The notes beneath the pieces were generated by a model. That model saw only the letters and a list, made by a program, of their open reading frames with translations, had not been told where the DNA came from and did no database searches. 64,000 nt of DNA from the NCBI GenBank assembly GCA_948146395.1, contig OX411551.1, positions 62,303,346 to 62,367,345 of the forward strand. The letters are read 5' to 3'. The DNA comes from Fragum whitleyi (Eukaryota > Mollusca > Bivalvia > Cardiida > Cardiidae). Positions within the stretch are counted from its first letter, which is position 1, and every line of letters begins with the position of its first letter. Of the stretch, positions 46,298 to 58,460 are shown piece by piece. Made by a program: the position numbers and the translations under genes.

Positions 46298-49200
46298 TGA
46301 GTCTCTTGACTATTACAGTACGAAACAATTAAGACAGTAACTGTGGCAACTGAAAAGAAGATAAAGTAAAGTAATCGTGAAGGTCAGAACACTCATGATC
46401 ACCACATTACAGATCAAGTAATTGTCTCCATCAGTAAAGTTGTCAAGAAATTGTGAATCTCATTCGACAAAAATAGTTTAATTCTCCTTCTTGACTTTAC
46501 ACCTCACCACAATCTTGTATCTTACAGTAAAGTAAAATCTATCAGTAAAAAGGGTGTGGTGACCATGGCTGTGTCAAGTTTGATACAGTCGACCGGGGTT
46601 AAATTTTTAGGTATTTTCGACTACAAAGATTTTAGTCTTGTATTAGAAAGCTTCAAACTATATAGTAGTTCCTACATATATTTGGAGGACATTCAAACCA
46701 GCACATATGGGCTTCACCAAGCGCCAATAATCATGTGTAGGCTTTGTAATTAGATTCATTTTTTTTCTAATTCTACCCTCATCATAATCCAACTTAATTT
46801 AATGAGGCTCGAGAAATGTTTGGGACAAGAAATTGATTTTCCCCCATCCATTATTAGGCAAAGTAATCGTGTTGGTTCATATGGGCTCATTAAGATCCAG
46901 TTCAATTTATTAAACATCTCGTTGTTGTTTAAGAGAATTTCGATCGATACTTTGTTTCAACCAATAAAGAACCATTTACAGAAATTTTGGTACCCATGAA
47001 AACCATAAGAAGCGCGGTTTTTCTTAAAACCCAACTTCGGAAACTCATTTTACGGCTCCTATGGGATGCTTTGCAAGCCAACCAAAAGGAATATTAGACT
47101 TTAAATATGGGCTTATTGTTTATTACACCAAAGCTTTCTCAAATACAATAACGTGCTGAAAGTAATTGTTCAACGGTTCAACCGCAATGAAAATTACCTT
47201 TTTCGTAACCCTTATTCAAAAAAGCAAACAATCAGTTCACATGGGCTATTATGCCGGAGAACCCATAAAATCCCGAAATGATTATAGAGAACATAGACCT
47301 GCAAGTATTTCGATGCCAACCAACACTTTATACCAAACAGAGCTTAAGAAATCATCTGTAAACAAAAAATGTTTTTCCTAAACCAATTAATAGGAAACAG
47401 CCAAAATTGCTATTTTGGGCTCTGTGAGAGCCCAAAAATAGTGGTAAAGCTCTTGAAATATGGGTTACTGTATTTTATAAAATGTTCTAACACTGAATAC
47501 ATTGTTAAACTAAAGAAAACATTTAAGAAGAAAAACAAAACGCCTTTTCTGAACCTAGTATTAGGAAAATACGCATTTTGCCCATTTGGGCTCCTTTGAT
47601 AGCCCATAAAATCGGGGAACCGATCCGAAAAATTTGGACCCGCATAGTTTCTGATTGCTTGACCCCTAAACAATCAATTAAACCCAAAAAATCAATTTCA
47701 GCACGAAAATCCTACGGGATTATATAAGGCACCACACTAAAATAGATACAAGCAACATCTAGTTTAAAATTGAAATTGCCACAGAAAAAAAAAAGAAAAA
47801 GACAAAGAAAAATCTCTTTCTTGAATTTTGTAAACGTCTTTTTGGTTCGCAAAGACAAAAAAATCTGTTAGTGCAGTGCCTTATGTAATCCCGTAGGATT
47901 TTCGTGCTGAAATTGATGTTTTGGCTTTAATTGATTGTTTATGGGTCAAGCAATCGGAAACAATGCGGGTCCAAATTTTTCGGGTCGGTTCCCTGATTTT
48001 TTGGGCTCTCAAAGGAGCCCATATGGGCAAAATGGGTATTTTCCTATTACTAGGTTCAGGAAAGGCGTTTTTTTAATTCCTCTTAAATGTTTTCTTTAGG
48101 CGAACATTGTATTTAGTGTAAGAACATTTTAGAAAACACAGTAACCCATTTTCAAAAGCTCTTCCACTATTTTTGGGCTCTCACAGAGCCCAAAATAGCA
48201 ATTTTGGCCTTTTCCTATTAATGGGTTCAGGAAAAACATTATTTTGTTTAGGGATGATTTTTAAGCTCTGTTTGGTATAAAGTGTTGGTTGGCATTGAAA
48301 TACTTGCAGTTCCATGATCTCTATAACCATTTCAGGATTTTACGGGCTCTACGGCATAATAGCCCATGCGAATTGATCTGGATGCTTTTTTCAATAAGGA
48401 TCACAAAAAAAGGTTATTTTCATTGCGGTTGAACCGTTCTCCAATTACTTTCAGCCGTTATTGTTTTAAAGATAGCTTTGGTATAATAAACAATAAGCCC
48501 CTACTTAAAGTCTAATAGTCCTTTGATTGGCTTGCAAAGAATCCCATAGGAGCCGGACAATGAGTTTCCGAAGTTTGGTTTACAGAACATCGGCACTTCT
48601 TATGTTGTTCACCGGTACCAAAATTGCTGCAAATGATTCTTTAATGGTTGAAACAAAATGTCGATCGAAATTCTCTTAACCAAAAACGAGATGTTTAATC
48701 AATTTAACTGGACTTTAATGAGCCCATATGAACCAACATGGACACTTTGCCTAATGATAGGATCGAGAAAATCAATTTCTTGTCTTAAACCTTTCTCGAG
48801 CCGCATTAAATTAAGTAGGGTTATATGATGAGGGTAGAATTAAAAAAAATCAAATATTCAAAGCCTACACATGATTATTGGCGCTTGTTGAAGCCCATAT
48901 GTGAAGGTTTGAATATCCTCCAAATAAAAGGAGGAAGTTGTCTATAGTTTGAAGCTTTCCTACACAAGTCTAAAATCATTGTAGTCGAAAAACCCCGGTC
49001 GACTGTATCAAACTTGCTATATTAATTAAAGCTGATCTTTAACAGATTGGGAAATACGATTTTTGAAAAAAATAATAGATTAATTGGAAATTATGACTTT
49101 ATCGTGTAAAAAAACTCTACAATAAAACGATTCAATCTTGTAAGGAAAAAAAGACAGATATTCCTGAATTCAGCGTATTTCATTCTGAAAAAATAAAGCA

Positions 49201-49851
49201 ACTACTAGCGCCTAAGATATTATTCTTAAATTTTGAGTCAGCTATTTACGCATGCAATTTCTTCTGTTTATCCCATTCTTTCAAAGGTCAATGTCGAAGT
49301 GTTTGTCAATTGGGGAACTTCATATCGAAACATGCAAAAAATATAACATTATACATGAAAATTAACAATTTCGAAATTTATAGACTGGATATAACAAGAT
49401 TAGTTCCTCACTGACATTGCCGATTCGAACATTCAAGCTACATTTTTTTAATGAGTTGTTGTTAGTGCCATACCCATGTGCGATTTTTAAACATCGAAAA
49501 ATGCACATTTCCGAATTTAAGAACCAGATTTGTAATTGTTCTAGATGAAGAACTGTGAAAGAGTAGCTTTAAGCACACAGCCATGGTCACCACACCCGTT
49601 TTACTGATAGATTTGACTTTACTGTAAGATACAGGGTTGTGGAGAGGTGTAAGGTCAAGAAGGAGAATTAATCTATTTTTGTCGAATGAGAAACACAATT
49701 TCTAGACAATTTTACTGATGGAGACAATCGCTTGATCTGTAATGTGGTGATCATGAGTGTTCTGATCTTCACGATCACTTTCCTTTTTCTTCTTTTCAGT
49801 TGCCACAGTTACTGTCTTTATTGTTTCGTACTGAAATAGTCAAGAGACTCA

Positions 49852-50097
49852 GTGCAAGGACTGATAATATTTTTCGATGATCACAGAAGCTGTTTCCATG
49901 ACTTAAAAATTTCATTAATAAATCAAAGTTTAAAGTTTTCGATGTTATCGAGCTGTTCTTGTGGGTCTTATTTTGAAATGACTGAAAAAAAAATCATTAT
50001 TATTCTGTCTTGGCTTATAGAAATTTTCCTTGTCACTGTGCATGTTTCACACGTCTTCCAAACCAAAAACAACATGCTTATCGTTGGTGATTTCTAA
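49852..50097 (+). CDS. Unidentified 81-codon ORF in TE2, paired with one in TE1
   Basis: Homologous at the DNA level with the minus-strand ORF 46,022-46,297. The first ~50 codons align without a gap; then a different indel pattern leads to a stop after MLIVGDF. No catalytic or binding motif is recognised. Confidence 0.2.
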   Translation: MQGLIIFFDDHRSCFHDLKISLINQSLKFSMLSSCSCGSYFEMTEKKIIIILSWLIEIFLVTVHVSHVFQTKNNMLIVGDF

Positions 50098-51742
50098 AAA
50101 GCATTTACCTCTTCGCTTGAATGACCAATGAAAATTAGTTGGTCAAAATCTGTTTCTTTAGATTTGAACGGGCATAGCTATTACCGGAACAGTGAACTGC
50201 AGGAGTTTTGCGCTTGAAGCGGTTATAACAATGTCCGTTCATATCTAATCTAATTGTTGTTCCATATTAATTTCAACCTATACACTTAAGAAAGCTTGAA
50301 GTATATATTTATTTCTTTGAAGACATATCAACCATAGAAATTTCCTTCAACTTTGTAAATCAATCAATACTAGAGCAGACTAGCTTAGCCGTAGTCTGAT
50401 ATTTTCTCCGTGGTATTAAAGTAAATATCGGTAATCATTATCTTGATATGCATCGCCTTTTTAGTACATGTACATACATATGGTCAGCAAGAACGAACCC
50501 TCAGTACCTACATGCATCCATTGAATATAGACATTTTTCAAGGGTTTTCGTTTGCACTGGGTTGGTTGCAAAATTAAAATAAGAATCAGATGACCATGCC
50601 TAATGATTTTCTTTACCAAACATGCATTTCCCGAGGCAGAAAGATATAATTCAAAACTGCAAGATTACATGTACACAGATTGCTGTTAAGTCGATGCAAT
50701 TTAACAGACATCAGATATTGTGCATTTCATTAAAATTACGGGTTCCTATGCTTTGATCTAGTCCATGATCTTTCTTTTGTAGACATAAATGCACCTGTTT
50801 AGATATTATAAAATGTCAAAACGAGTTGAAATGATTAAGTTGTTGTACATGCCTTGAATTTTTGGTAACTGATTTCTATGAAAAATTAAACAAAATAATA
50901 AAAAGATAATATAACTATTTATGTTACAAGAGTTTGTCATAAGCGTTACGTAAGGACTCGATAATCTGTAAGTGTAAACCTTGTATCAACAGAAATTGTG
51001 TGTCTTTGATAGAAACACACATCTGTCACTCTTACTTTTAATTGATGAACTTGTTGTTTGATACAGTTCTAAATTTATACGCATAAGTAAACTATGAATT
51101 ATATACATGTATACTTTAATCGAGACAATAAAGGGCAGTAACAACAATTTGAAACAGAGTAAAGCGGACAAATAAGCAAAAATAAGACGACGTGATTTTT
51201 ATTCGTTGGCACATATAAATGTCAAAACAAAAATACAACATTGAATTAAAACATATTTGTCCATCGTATATTTACAGAATGCGGAAAAATGCTCTTATGG
51301 GTTTCATTAAGCGCCAAAAGAAATAGGAATGGGCTTTGAAAAATTGATTCACATATGTTTTACCGAGACCCGCACCCATTAACTCATAGGGCTTCAGAAA
51401 TACCATTCTTCAGAAATCTTTTCTTGAACCAAATTGTTGGCAAAGTAACCATGTTGACTCGTATGGGCTTATCGGGGGTCCATATAATCGATAAAAGTAG
51501 GGCAATTGGTTAGGAAATTTAAACAGAATATTTCCGACCCAAATAGATCATTGATACCATTTGTGGTTCGAGCGAGCAACATTGAAAACAAACATATTTT
51601 ACGAAATATGTAGTTTGTTATTTTAAACTGTCTTATATTTGCATTATGCAAAACACATACATTCACACACGCGCACACACACAGGCACACACCCACACAC
51701 ATTCTTCTCTTATGGGCTTCAATTAGCTCCAAAGCAACGGGC

Positions 51743-51987
51743 ACAATTAAGAACATCGTGAAATTGACGGATATTCCTAACAAAATCATTCTAAATCATT
51801 CATTCGACGCTGCATTCATTCATTCTCAAAACATTTAAAGGGAGGTAATGGATATTTTGAACGCAATTAGCGATTCCATATTACCTCCCTTTAAAGTCAT
51901 TAAAAAACGCTCCTCTCACTCATTCAATTTCATTTAGATATAATTCCACAATCATTCACTATGTCAAATTCACTATGATTTAACTGG
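51743..51987 (-). mobile_element. Shortened MITE inside TE2
   Basis: Begins ACAATTAAGAACATCGTGAA and ends AAATTCACTATGATTTAACTG. The centre AAAGGGAGGTAATGG and ATTACCTCCCTTTAAAG is better kept than in the TE1 partner. Confidence 0.85.
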
Positions 51988-53061
51988 GTGGGTTTTGAAA
52001 ATTTGATTCATATCCTTTTGTATCATTTGTGGTACAAGTAGACATCATGAAGAGGGCCATCGCGAGTTTGGAAAACTCCTAAATGTGTTCATATGGGCTC
52101 AATTTAAAGCCAATCAAAAAGCATATCAGAAGTTAAAAAAATAAAAATGTTGTTCATCAACACTAACCAACGCTAAGTTTTGAACGTAATTTGAAAAGAA
52201 TGGTCAAATGAATGTCAGTTTTTTGTGAATCTTATTTAAGGAAAACACCCCAATCAGCTCATATGGGTTATAATGAGAGCCAACACAGTTTGCAACATGA
52301 CCCTAAAAATATGGACATGCAAGTATTCCACGCCAACCCATACTGAATACATGTACCGAACAGGGCTTAAGAAATCATCTCGAAACAAAAAAGGTTTTTT
52401 TTCCTTAACCCAACAATATAGAAACACCAAAATGGCTATTTCGGGCTCTGTGAGAGCCCATAAAATGGTGAAATAGGCTTTTAAAACATGGATTTTTGTA
52501 ATTTTTTTCAACAATACACACTAAATACACAGCCAAACCAAAGAAATCACTTTAGGAAAAAAAGTCCCATCTCATGAGACCTCTTTTAGGAAAATACCTA
52601 TTTTGCTCATATGGGCTCCTTTGAGAGCCCATAAAATCGGGAAATGGGCTCGGAAAATTTCGACCCGCATAGTTTGCGATTACTTGACCCCTAAACAATC
52701 AAGTAAAACCAAAAAATCAATTTCAGCACGAAAATCCTACGGGAGCCCTTTTTCGTACATAAGGAACCGCACTATGTAGGCATATTTAATAAAGAAAGGT
52801 AACAAATATCGGTCATTTTGTCAATTTTGAACAAATTAGCGATGTTGGACTTCCTCCCATTGATTTCATCCAAATCGCACTCCACACTTTCATTCAGTTT
52901 CATTCCAAAATCATTCCAATATCATTTAACTTGCCATTTCCCGATGTTACTAATTGTAAGAATAGAAAGTGTAGTCTTTCGCGCGTGAACAAGAATTATT
53001 TATGGAGAGACGGACGGGTACCAAGCCATCGCTATTACTCTTCTGACCTTCGGTCGCTGGA

Positions 53062-54060
53062 GCTAAATCAAAGCGCTAAAAGCGCTGAAGGTCTGGTTTA
53101 TAAAGAGGCAAGGTGACATTCGCAGGCATGCAATTCAATATTTGAATCATTTTAGCAAGGCTTTTTTGGGCGAGCGAAACCAAGGGCTCCATTTACCTAT
53201 AGAGTATCGTAAGCCTCTTCAAAGGAAAAATATCGAAACAATATAAAACAAATGCTTCCCAAGGTAAAGATTACTACGCCCGATACCGCTTTGCAGACAG
53301 GCGCAACTGGCGTTTGTATAATTTTAGTTGAGTTGATTGGTTTGCAACTAGTCAGCCAATTTATCCATTCGATCATTCCGTCTTACACTCGTAGGAATGC
53401 TGTTTTTCTAGGAGAACAAGCTCGTCGGCTCTTTCTTTTACACTGAATTGAATTCCATAAAGAAGCTGTATTTTACTGTGGGGGCACAAGAAATTGGTAG
53501 GGTCAATTTCTCCCTTTCCCACAATATTGTCCACCTTATACTCATATTCCGTTATTTTTATTTAATTTTTTTACCATAGACTTGATTTATTGTCTGCAAC
53601 CTATTCCAAGTTGGCCCAGTCTAAAATTTTGTCTTCTGTTTAAGGGTTAAAGGATTGAACAATGCTTTTATTTTTTTCTAATTTAGATTAATCCATTTCA
53701 AGACAACACATGTTGAGACAGGTCCAAATTGTAAAGGGTTGCAGATTTAATACAATAAGTGGGCAAATTAGTAAAATTTGTAGCAGAAAGGGTAGATAAT
53801 ATTAGGGAGAAAGGAGAAAGTATTAGTTAGCAGCATTTTCTTCTTTTCCCTATTAGCAAGGTCATCCGTCAAGATTAAATAAAAAAAAACATTTTATCTT
53901 TAACACAGCAGTGATTTTGGCAGTGATAAGTAAGAAAATATCTGGTATACATGATAAGGACAAGGTTAATAATAAAGTTTATATTCCAGAAAATTGACCT
54001 CGTGTGTTGTTTCTTCTATTTAGTTCCCTCGCCTTCAGTACTATCAGTACTTTGATTTTA
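53062..54060. mobile_element. Possible ~1-kb TIR element with CAGTACTTT-type ends
   Basis: The left border reads TAAATCAAAGCGCTAAAAGC, then GCTGAAGG; the right border is CCTTCAGTACTATCAGTAC, then TTTGATTTTA, an imperfect inverted match over about 27 bases. The interior has no transposase. ORF 53,252-53,446 is unremarkable. It is a candidate only, because the internal sequence has not been seen elsewhere in the window. Confidence 0.5.
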
Positions 54061-54549
54061 GCACAGCGTAGTGACATGCAAGCACTGCGTTTAACACAAA
54101 AAGCACTTCGTGTCGAACAAAAGTTGATGAGTTAAAATATACCTATTTTTAAGCGCGCGTGTGCACAAAAAGCTACGTAGTACACACGTTGTTCGGTTTT
54201 TGATTCGATTATCTTTTTCCAAAGCAATTTCCAGGATACAGGGTTGTTTCCTATTGCCTACTAAACCAGACCAAAAATACTATCATCACCTCGTAAATGA
54301 AACAATCATAATTACTTTTTAATTATAAATTTCAGGACGTAGGCTTGGTTTTCTTTTTTTGTTTTAATTGTGTTGAACGTAAACATTCTCAAATAATATT
54401 CAATTTGGATTGTTCACAAATGAACAATTGCTTGTTTTCCATTAGATCAGTAATTAAGGGCAATCATAAGGTATGCGGAAGATTTGGATTCCATTACATA
54501 TTAGGTAATTTGAATAAACGACCAAAAGCTCACCATGGTTGGCAAATGG

Positions 54550-54700
54550 GGTTAACCCTACCCTGCGTTCCAGATGACAAAACAGTGCAAACAGTTCGCC
54601 AATTATACCCCGCTTTGCACGCAAGTGTACGTGCAAAGCGGGGTATAATTGGCAAACTGTTTGTATCGTTTTGTCATCCTGGACGCAGGGCGTGTTAACC
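54550..54700. mobile_element. 151-bp hairpin element, CCCCGCTTTGCAC family, copy 1
   Basis: GTTAACCCTACCCTGCGTTC pairs with ACGCAGGGCGTGTTAACC at the base. The stem runs through GATGACAAAAC/GTTTTGTCATC and the perfect tip CCAATTATACCCCGCTTTGC, then GTGCAAAGCGGGG. Loop AAGTGTAC. The 117- and 60-codon ORFs across it are hairpin mirror images. Confidence 0.9.
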
Positions 54701-54843
54701 TTAGCCTCCTGAGTTCAAGATAAAAACGTTTTTCAAATTGTAGGTGAAATTAACTTCTCAAAGTGATGTATAAGCCAACGTTTTTGCTTCCTTCAGGCAG
54801 GGCTTTTAATACCTTCCCGTATAATTAGATACACAAATGTATT

Positions 54844-55102
54844 TGTGACCCGTAACGCGCAAAGGGACCATCTGGGTACTGCGTTAAGCGTCGTCGACAG
54901 ACTGCGCGGACTGCGCAGACTGACTAGGGTCGAAACTTTTTGCACCGGGCTTATTTTCTGAATCTTGAATGGTCAATCTACCTTCAAATGAAAGATTTTT
55001 TTTAAATGCGACTTCCGGTTGACCTATGGTGGATCATTTTTTTTTTCAATTATTCGTTTTACAAAATTATCGGATAGTCCCTTTTTGCGTGACGGGTCAC
55101 AC
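54844..55102. mobile_element. GTGACCCGTCACGCG TIR element, single copy of the end
   Basis: Ends TGTGACCCGTAACGCGCAAA and CTTTTTGCGTGACGGGTCAC. The interior matches 38,100-38,290 (AGACTGCGCGGACTGCGCAG, GGTCGAAACTTTTTGCA, TGGTCAATCTACCTTC). 259 bp, without the tandem extension. Confidence 0.85.
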
Positions 55103-55109
55103 ATGTTTT

Positions 55110-55985
55110 TGTTTAGTTTAAACATATTTTTATTGAAAGAATAATCACAACATGTCACATAATATAATTTACAAATCAATAAGGATTAGAATGAAAGCTA
55201 TGCTTATAAAATTCTTTTCTTTGTTAGCAACGGGAATCTGAGCAGTGATGACATAAGAAAATATAGTTCAGGCTAATTGTTGGATTACATTAAGTCATTA
55301 TTATGGAAGAATAGCAATAAAAAGAAAAAAAAATAAAGTCATTCAATATTGAAGATGGGAAACTGTTTTCTGTGGACATTAATTCGGTTTTCGGAATAAA
55401 GCACACGATACAATATCGATCTAGAAATAACTTGTTATCAAGTAAAGAAAATATTATTAATTGACAAACCTTCTGCTAGATTGAATATATGAATGCACCT
55501 CTACGAAAATATATCTATGTTTTTGTTTCTCGTACAACATCAGGGGATACGAATAAACCTTATTTAAAGGCGATTTATTATATTTCCACAATGTTTTACA
55601 ACTTAGAGAGCATATAATGTTTCTTCATTACACATTTATGAAGTGTCTTATGTAGGTCTTTACTCTTTCCTTCAGTGAAAGGTTAACTCATATCAGTATT
55701 ATCATAAATCAAAACTCTAAAAGATTATATATGGTAAAGAAATGAATAATTTATCAAGTGAATGAAAAATAAATAAAAAATGTTCATTTCAAAATGTGCA
55801 TTTCAAAAATAATGATAATTGATATTATCATTATCATAGCTTTTGTTTTCATCTTTATCTAAGTTGCTTTCCAATATTTTCCCTGGAACTTCCTTACGTC
55901 TGCTTATATTATCATTTTTATGTCGTATGTATAGACATAGATTTATAATGACCTGGCATTTATTAACTTCCGTCTGAGCTCGATT
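55110..55985. other. Unexplained intergenic stretch, possible retroelement 3' end
   Basis: AT-rich; starts TTTAAACATATTTTTATTGA, which on the minus strand contains AATAAA-like sequence. No protein remnants. Confidence 0.35.
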
Positions 55986-55988
55986 TTT

Positions 55989-56374
55989 ACGGTAAACAGC
56001 ATCGTAAAATTGACAAGATGATAGATTTCGGAATGATTTTTGAATTAAATTGAATGAGTGCGATGGATGAGTTTTGAGTGAATTTAGAGGGAGGTAATCC
56101 AATATCGCTAATTTTAGAGTATTACCTTAATTTGATAAAATAAATATACACGTTCTTTAAAAAGCTCCCCTTTTCTTAAAAAATGAAATGGCGATTTTGT
56201 CTAGCTATATTTATTTTGAATGCAGTTGTTGATATTGTACTTTTTTTTTATCAATTTTGGAGCGTATTAGAATTATTTGAGTGGGTAGTTTGAATGAATG
56301 ATTTGAGCGCAAAGTGAGCGATTTGGATAGATTTTGATTGAGATGAATGCCAATTTTATCATGTGACTAACTGT
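55989..56374 (+). mobile_element. Full-length MITE (CAGTTA family), worn left end
   Basis: Left end ACGGTAAACAGCATCGTAAA, right end TTTATCATGTGACTAACTGTA. Centre GAGGGAGGTAATCCAATATC, then GTATTACCTTAATTTG. Contains ATGATTTGAGCGCAAAGTGA near the right end. Confidence 0.8.
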
Positions 56375-56375
56375 A

Positions 56376-57700
56376 TTAACTTCCGTCGGAGCTTGATTAT
56401 TACCGCAGTGTTCTTCAAATTCGGCTAGCTGGTTTCCGTTCATAATGGTCAGTGTTAAATAAAATAGATTTTGTATTATTCAACACTGTCAAAAAAATTC
56501 TGGGTGATACTTTGGTTAAAGACGCCTTACAAAAAGAGCGATAAGTTCAACACCCGACATCAAAACTTTTTTTTGTTCTTAGTATAATAGCTTTTTTCAG
56601 TTTATTTTTAGTTTTTAGTTTTTATTGATATTCCTTTCTTATCATTTTTTAGTCGAAATTAATAATTCTTTATTCTTAATTATTTAACTTAAGTTGTGTC
56701 CACCAATATTTTTGTACTCTGACTGGGTGAAAAAATCGTTATATGCCCAATGAAATTGATATATAGAATGCATGTATTTAGTTAACTTGCGCACGAAGGA
56801 TTTCTAGTAGAAATCTCATAACATGGAGAAATGTTGACATTTTGTTTTGCTTCGTAATTATTAACTATAGGATATCAAGATGGCTGAAAACATTAAAATC
56901 CTAATCACATTTAATGTGAATTCACTTTCCGTATTCATAAGGTTAATAGGTTTGTAGTTTCATGCCACAACGAACTAAAAAAATCTCTTCATCTTCTTAA
57001 GACTGAGACATTTCAGAATTCTAATTATTCAGTTTCGCATGCAAAGTCTTTTGAACCACAAAAATAAGGTGCACATATAATCGCGTTTTCAGTACGGTTT
57101 CATTAAGACATTCGTATGTCACGTTTTTCCTTTCACAATGTACAATTTTATTTTTAATTAATAGTGGTGTGTAGAAAACTTTTTGCCATGAATAAAATTA
57201 CAGGTCAAGCTAAAGCTTAAGGGAAAAATTGAAATGCAGAATAACAATGGCATAGTACAACATTGTTGTATCAAATTAGGTACGTATATGTAAAATATTT
57301 TATCCTAAATATCGAATATAAATATTTGGTAATGACCCGGCTGGAACGCGCGGTCAGGAGACCTAATCCTTATCACCACCGCTGTATCTCCTTGTGCATG
57401 ATGAACTGTGATACATTTTATTGGATCTAAATTCCGGAAGTTTAGGTCTATACTAAGACTAAATTTTCAAACTTCAAAGGGGGGTGTCAAATGAATATTC
57501 AATTAGTGCCAGATCATTGTAGAAATTACTAAGAATTATTCCATACGAGATATTGTTTAAAATTTAGTGAGCGAAAATAATAGAGGTTGACAATCTCACA
57601 GGCATGAATTAGTTTATTGATTGGTAAATCGATTTTTATGATTGATACAATCGAGCTTTTTATTGATTGATCAGCACGAAACAATTGCGAGTCCCTGTTA
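56376..57700. other. Unexplained intergenic stretch
   Basis: No repeat family from this window and no recognisable exon on either strand. Confidence 0.45.
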
Positions 57701-57702
57701 GC

Positions 57703-58084
57703 ACAATTAAGAATATCGTGAAATTAAGAATGTGAATGATTTTTAAATGGTTTAGTGGTGAAATTGAATGAGCGTGTAGAGCGAGTTTTGAATGAAATTG
57801 AAAGAGAGTGTTATAGTATCGTTAATTGGACAAAGTTATTGATATCTTATTACCCCCTTAAAAGATCTACCTATTTTTTCTAGAAAAATATTCCTTCGCG
57901 GAAGGTTCGAAAATTAACGCCAGTTTATAAAACAAAACAGAAAATCTTCTATGGTGCGTTTATTAATTATATAAGAGCGTTTCTGAATAGGTTGGATGCG
58001 TATTTGAAATGGATGAATGGAGCATTCACTGAGCGATTTAGAATTGTTTGGAATGAGAGTCGATTTCACAATGCTGCTAACTGT
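57703..58084 (+). mobile_element. Full-length MITE (CAGTTA family)
   Basis: Ends CAATTAAGAATATCGTGAAA and TTTCACAATGCTGCTAACTG. The centre is partly lost. A hairpin starts right at its right border. Confidence 0.8.
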
Positions 58085-58172
58085 ATATCGAGGGGGTTCA
58101 GTGCAAGACTGTTCTAAGAGTATATACAATGTATATACATTTAGAACAGTCTTGCACTGAAACCTCGATATG
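58085..58172. repeat. 88-bp palindrome abutting a MITE
   Basis: ATATCGAGGGGGTTCAGTGC pairs with GCACTGAAACCTCGATAT. The stem continues AAGACTGTTCTAA/TTTAGAACAGTCTT and TATATACA/TGTATATA to almost no loop. Confidence 0.85.
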
Positions 58173-58460
58173 GGAACTAACAACGAACCCGCGATCAAAC
58201 CATTTCGAGGAAAAATAAACATAATACAAAAAAACGAAGCGGGTCATTATCCAATAGATGACAGGGAAATTTCCTGCTTGATTCTTGGAATCTCTGCGGT
58301 TGTTGTTATCTGTGAACATGTTGTCATGGTTACACTTAAACAATAAATCAGTAACAAGGATACACCTTGATCTTTCCTTACTGTCAACGAAAACAAACAT
58401 AGGCAAACTATATCCTTTTTTAACAGTTGGGGTGGCTATGTCCTCTTATCTACAGCTGCA

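Larger units (their letters stand above)
43953..47741 (+). mobile_element. Long-TIR transposon, 3.8-kb copy (TE1)
   Basis: Bounded by TA on both sides. The left end GTGCGGTTCCTTATGTAC and the right end (complement of GTGTGGTGCCTTATATAATC) begin inverted arms of at least 0.5 kb: 43,953-44,655 against 47,205-47,741. The arms contain repeated small hairpins GGGCTCTCACAGAGCCC (about 44,268, 44,433, 47,419). A 165-bp tandem duplication (about 44,170-44,475) is found only in this copy. No transposase; ORF 46,022-46,297 (minus) has a counterpart in TE2. Non-autonomous, probably Tc1/mariner-like by target site. Confidence 0.85.
47873..52775 (-). mobile_element. Long-TIR transposon, 4.9-kb copy (TE2), opposite orientation
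   Basis: Left end GTGCAGTGCCTTATGTAATC, right end complement of GTGCGGTTCCTTATGTAC, both next to TA. It is collinear with TE1 in reverse. It carries two stretches missing from TE1, about 49,020-49,565 and about 50,545-51,200, which explain the length difference. The inner ends of TE1 and TE2 resemble each other most, as do the outer ends, which sets the head-to-head orientation. Contains ORF 49,852-50,097 (plus), similar to one in TE1; no transposase signature. Confidence 0.85.
43820..52957 (-). mobile_element. One MITE split into three by two large insertions
   Basis: The left part (43,820-43,952) reads CAGTTAACATATCGAGAAAC through ACTCCCATCATTCAAAAATG. The middle part (47,742-47,872) has AAATAGATACAAGCAACATC, AATCTCTTTCTTGAATTTTG and GTCTTTTTGGTTCGCAAAGA. 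The right part (52,776-52,957) has AATAAAGAAAGGTAAC, a central palindrome and the end GATGTTACTAATTG. Joined at the TA sites the three parts make about 445 bp, the normal full length, in normal order. Confidence 0.85.

Noticed and set aside
43953..52775. Simple inverted duplication of one 4-kb segment
   Set aside because: The 130-bp spacer is the middle of the MITE whose ends flank the whole structure, and all four element ends border TA. Two insertions explain this better.
54345..54698. 117-codon ORF with a mirror ORF on the other strand
   Set aside because: The two ORFs encode nearly the same peptide because they read opposite arms of one hairpin.
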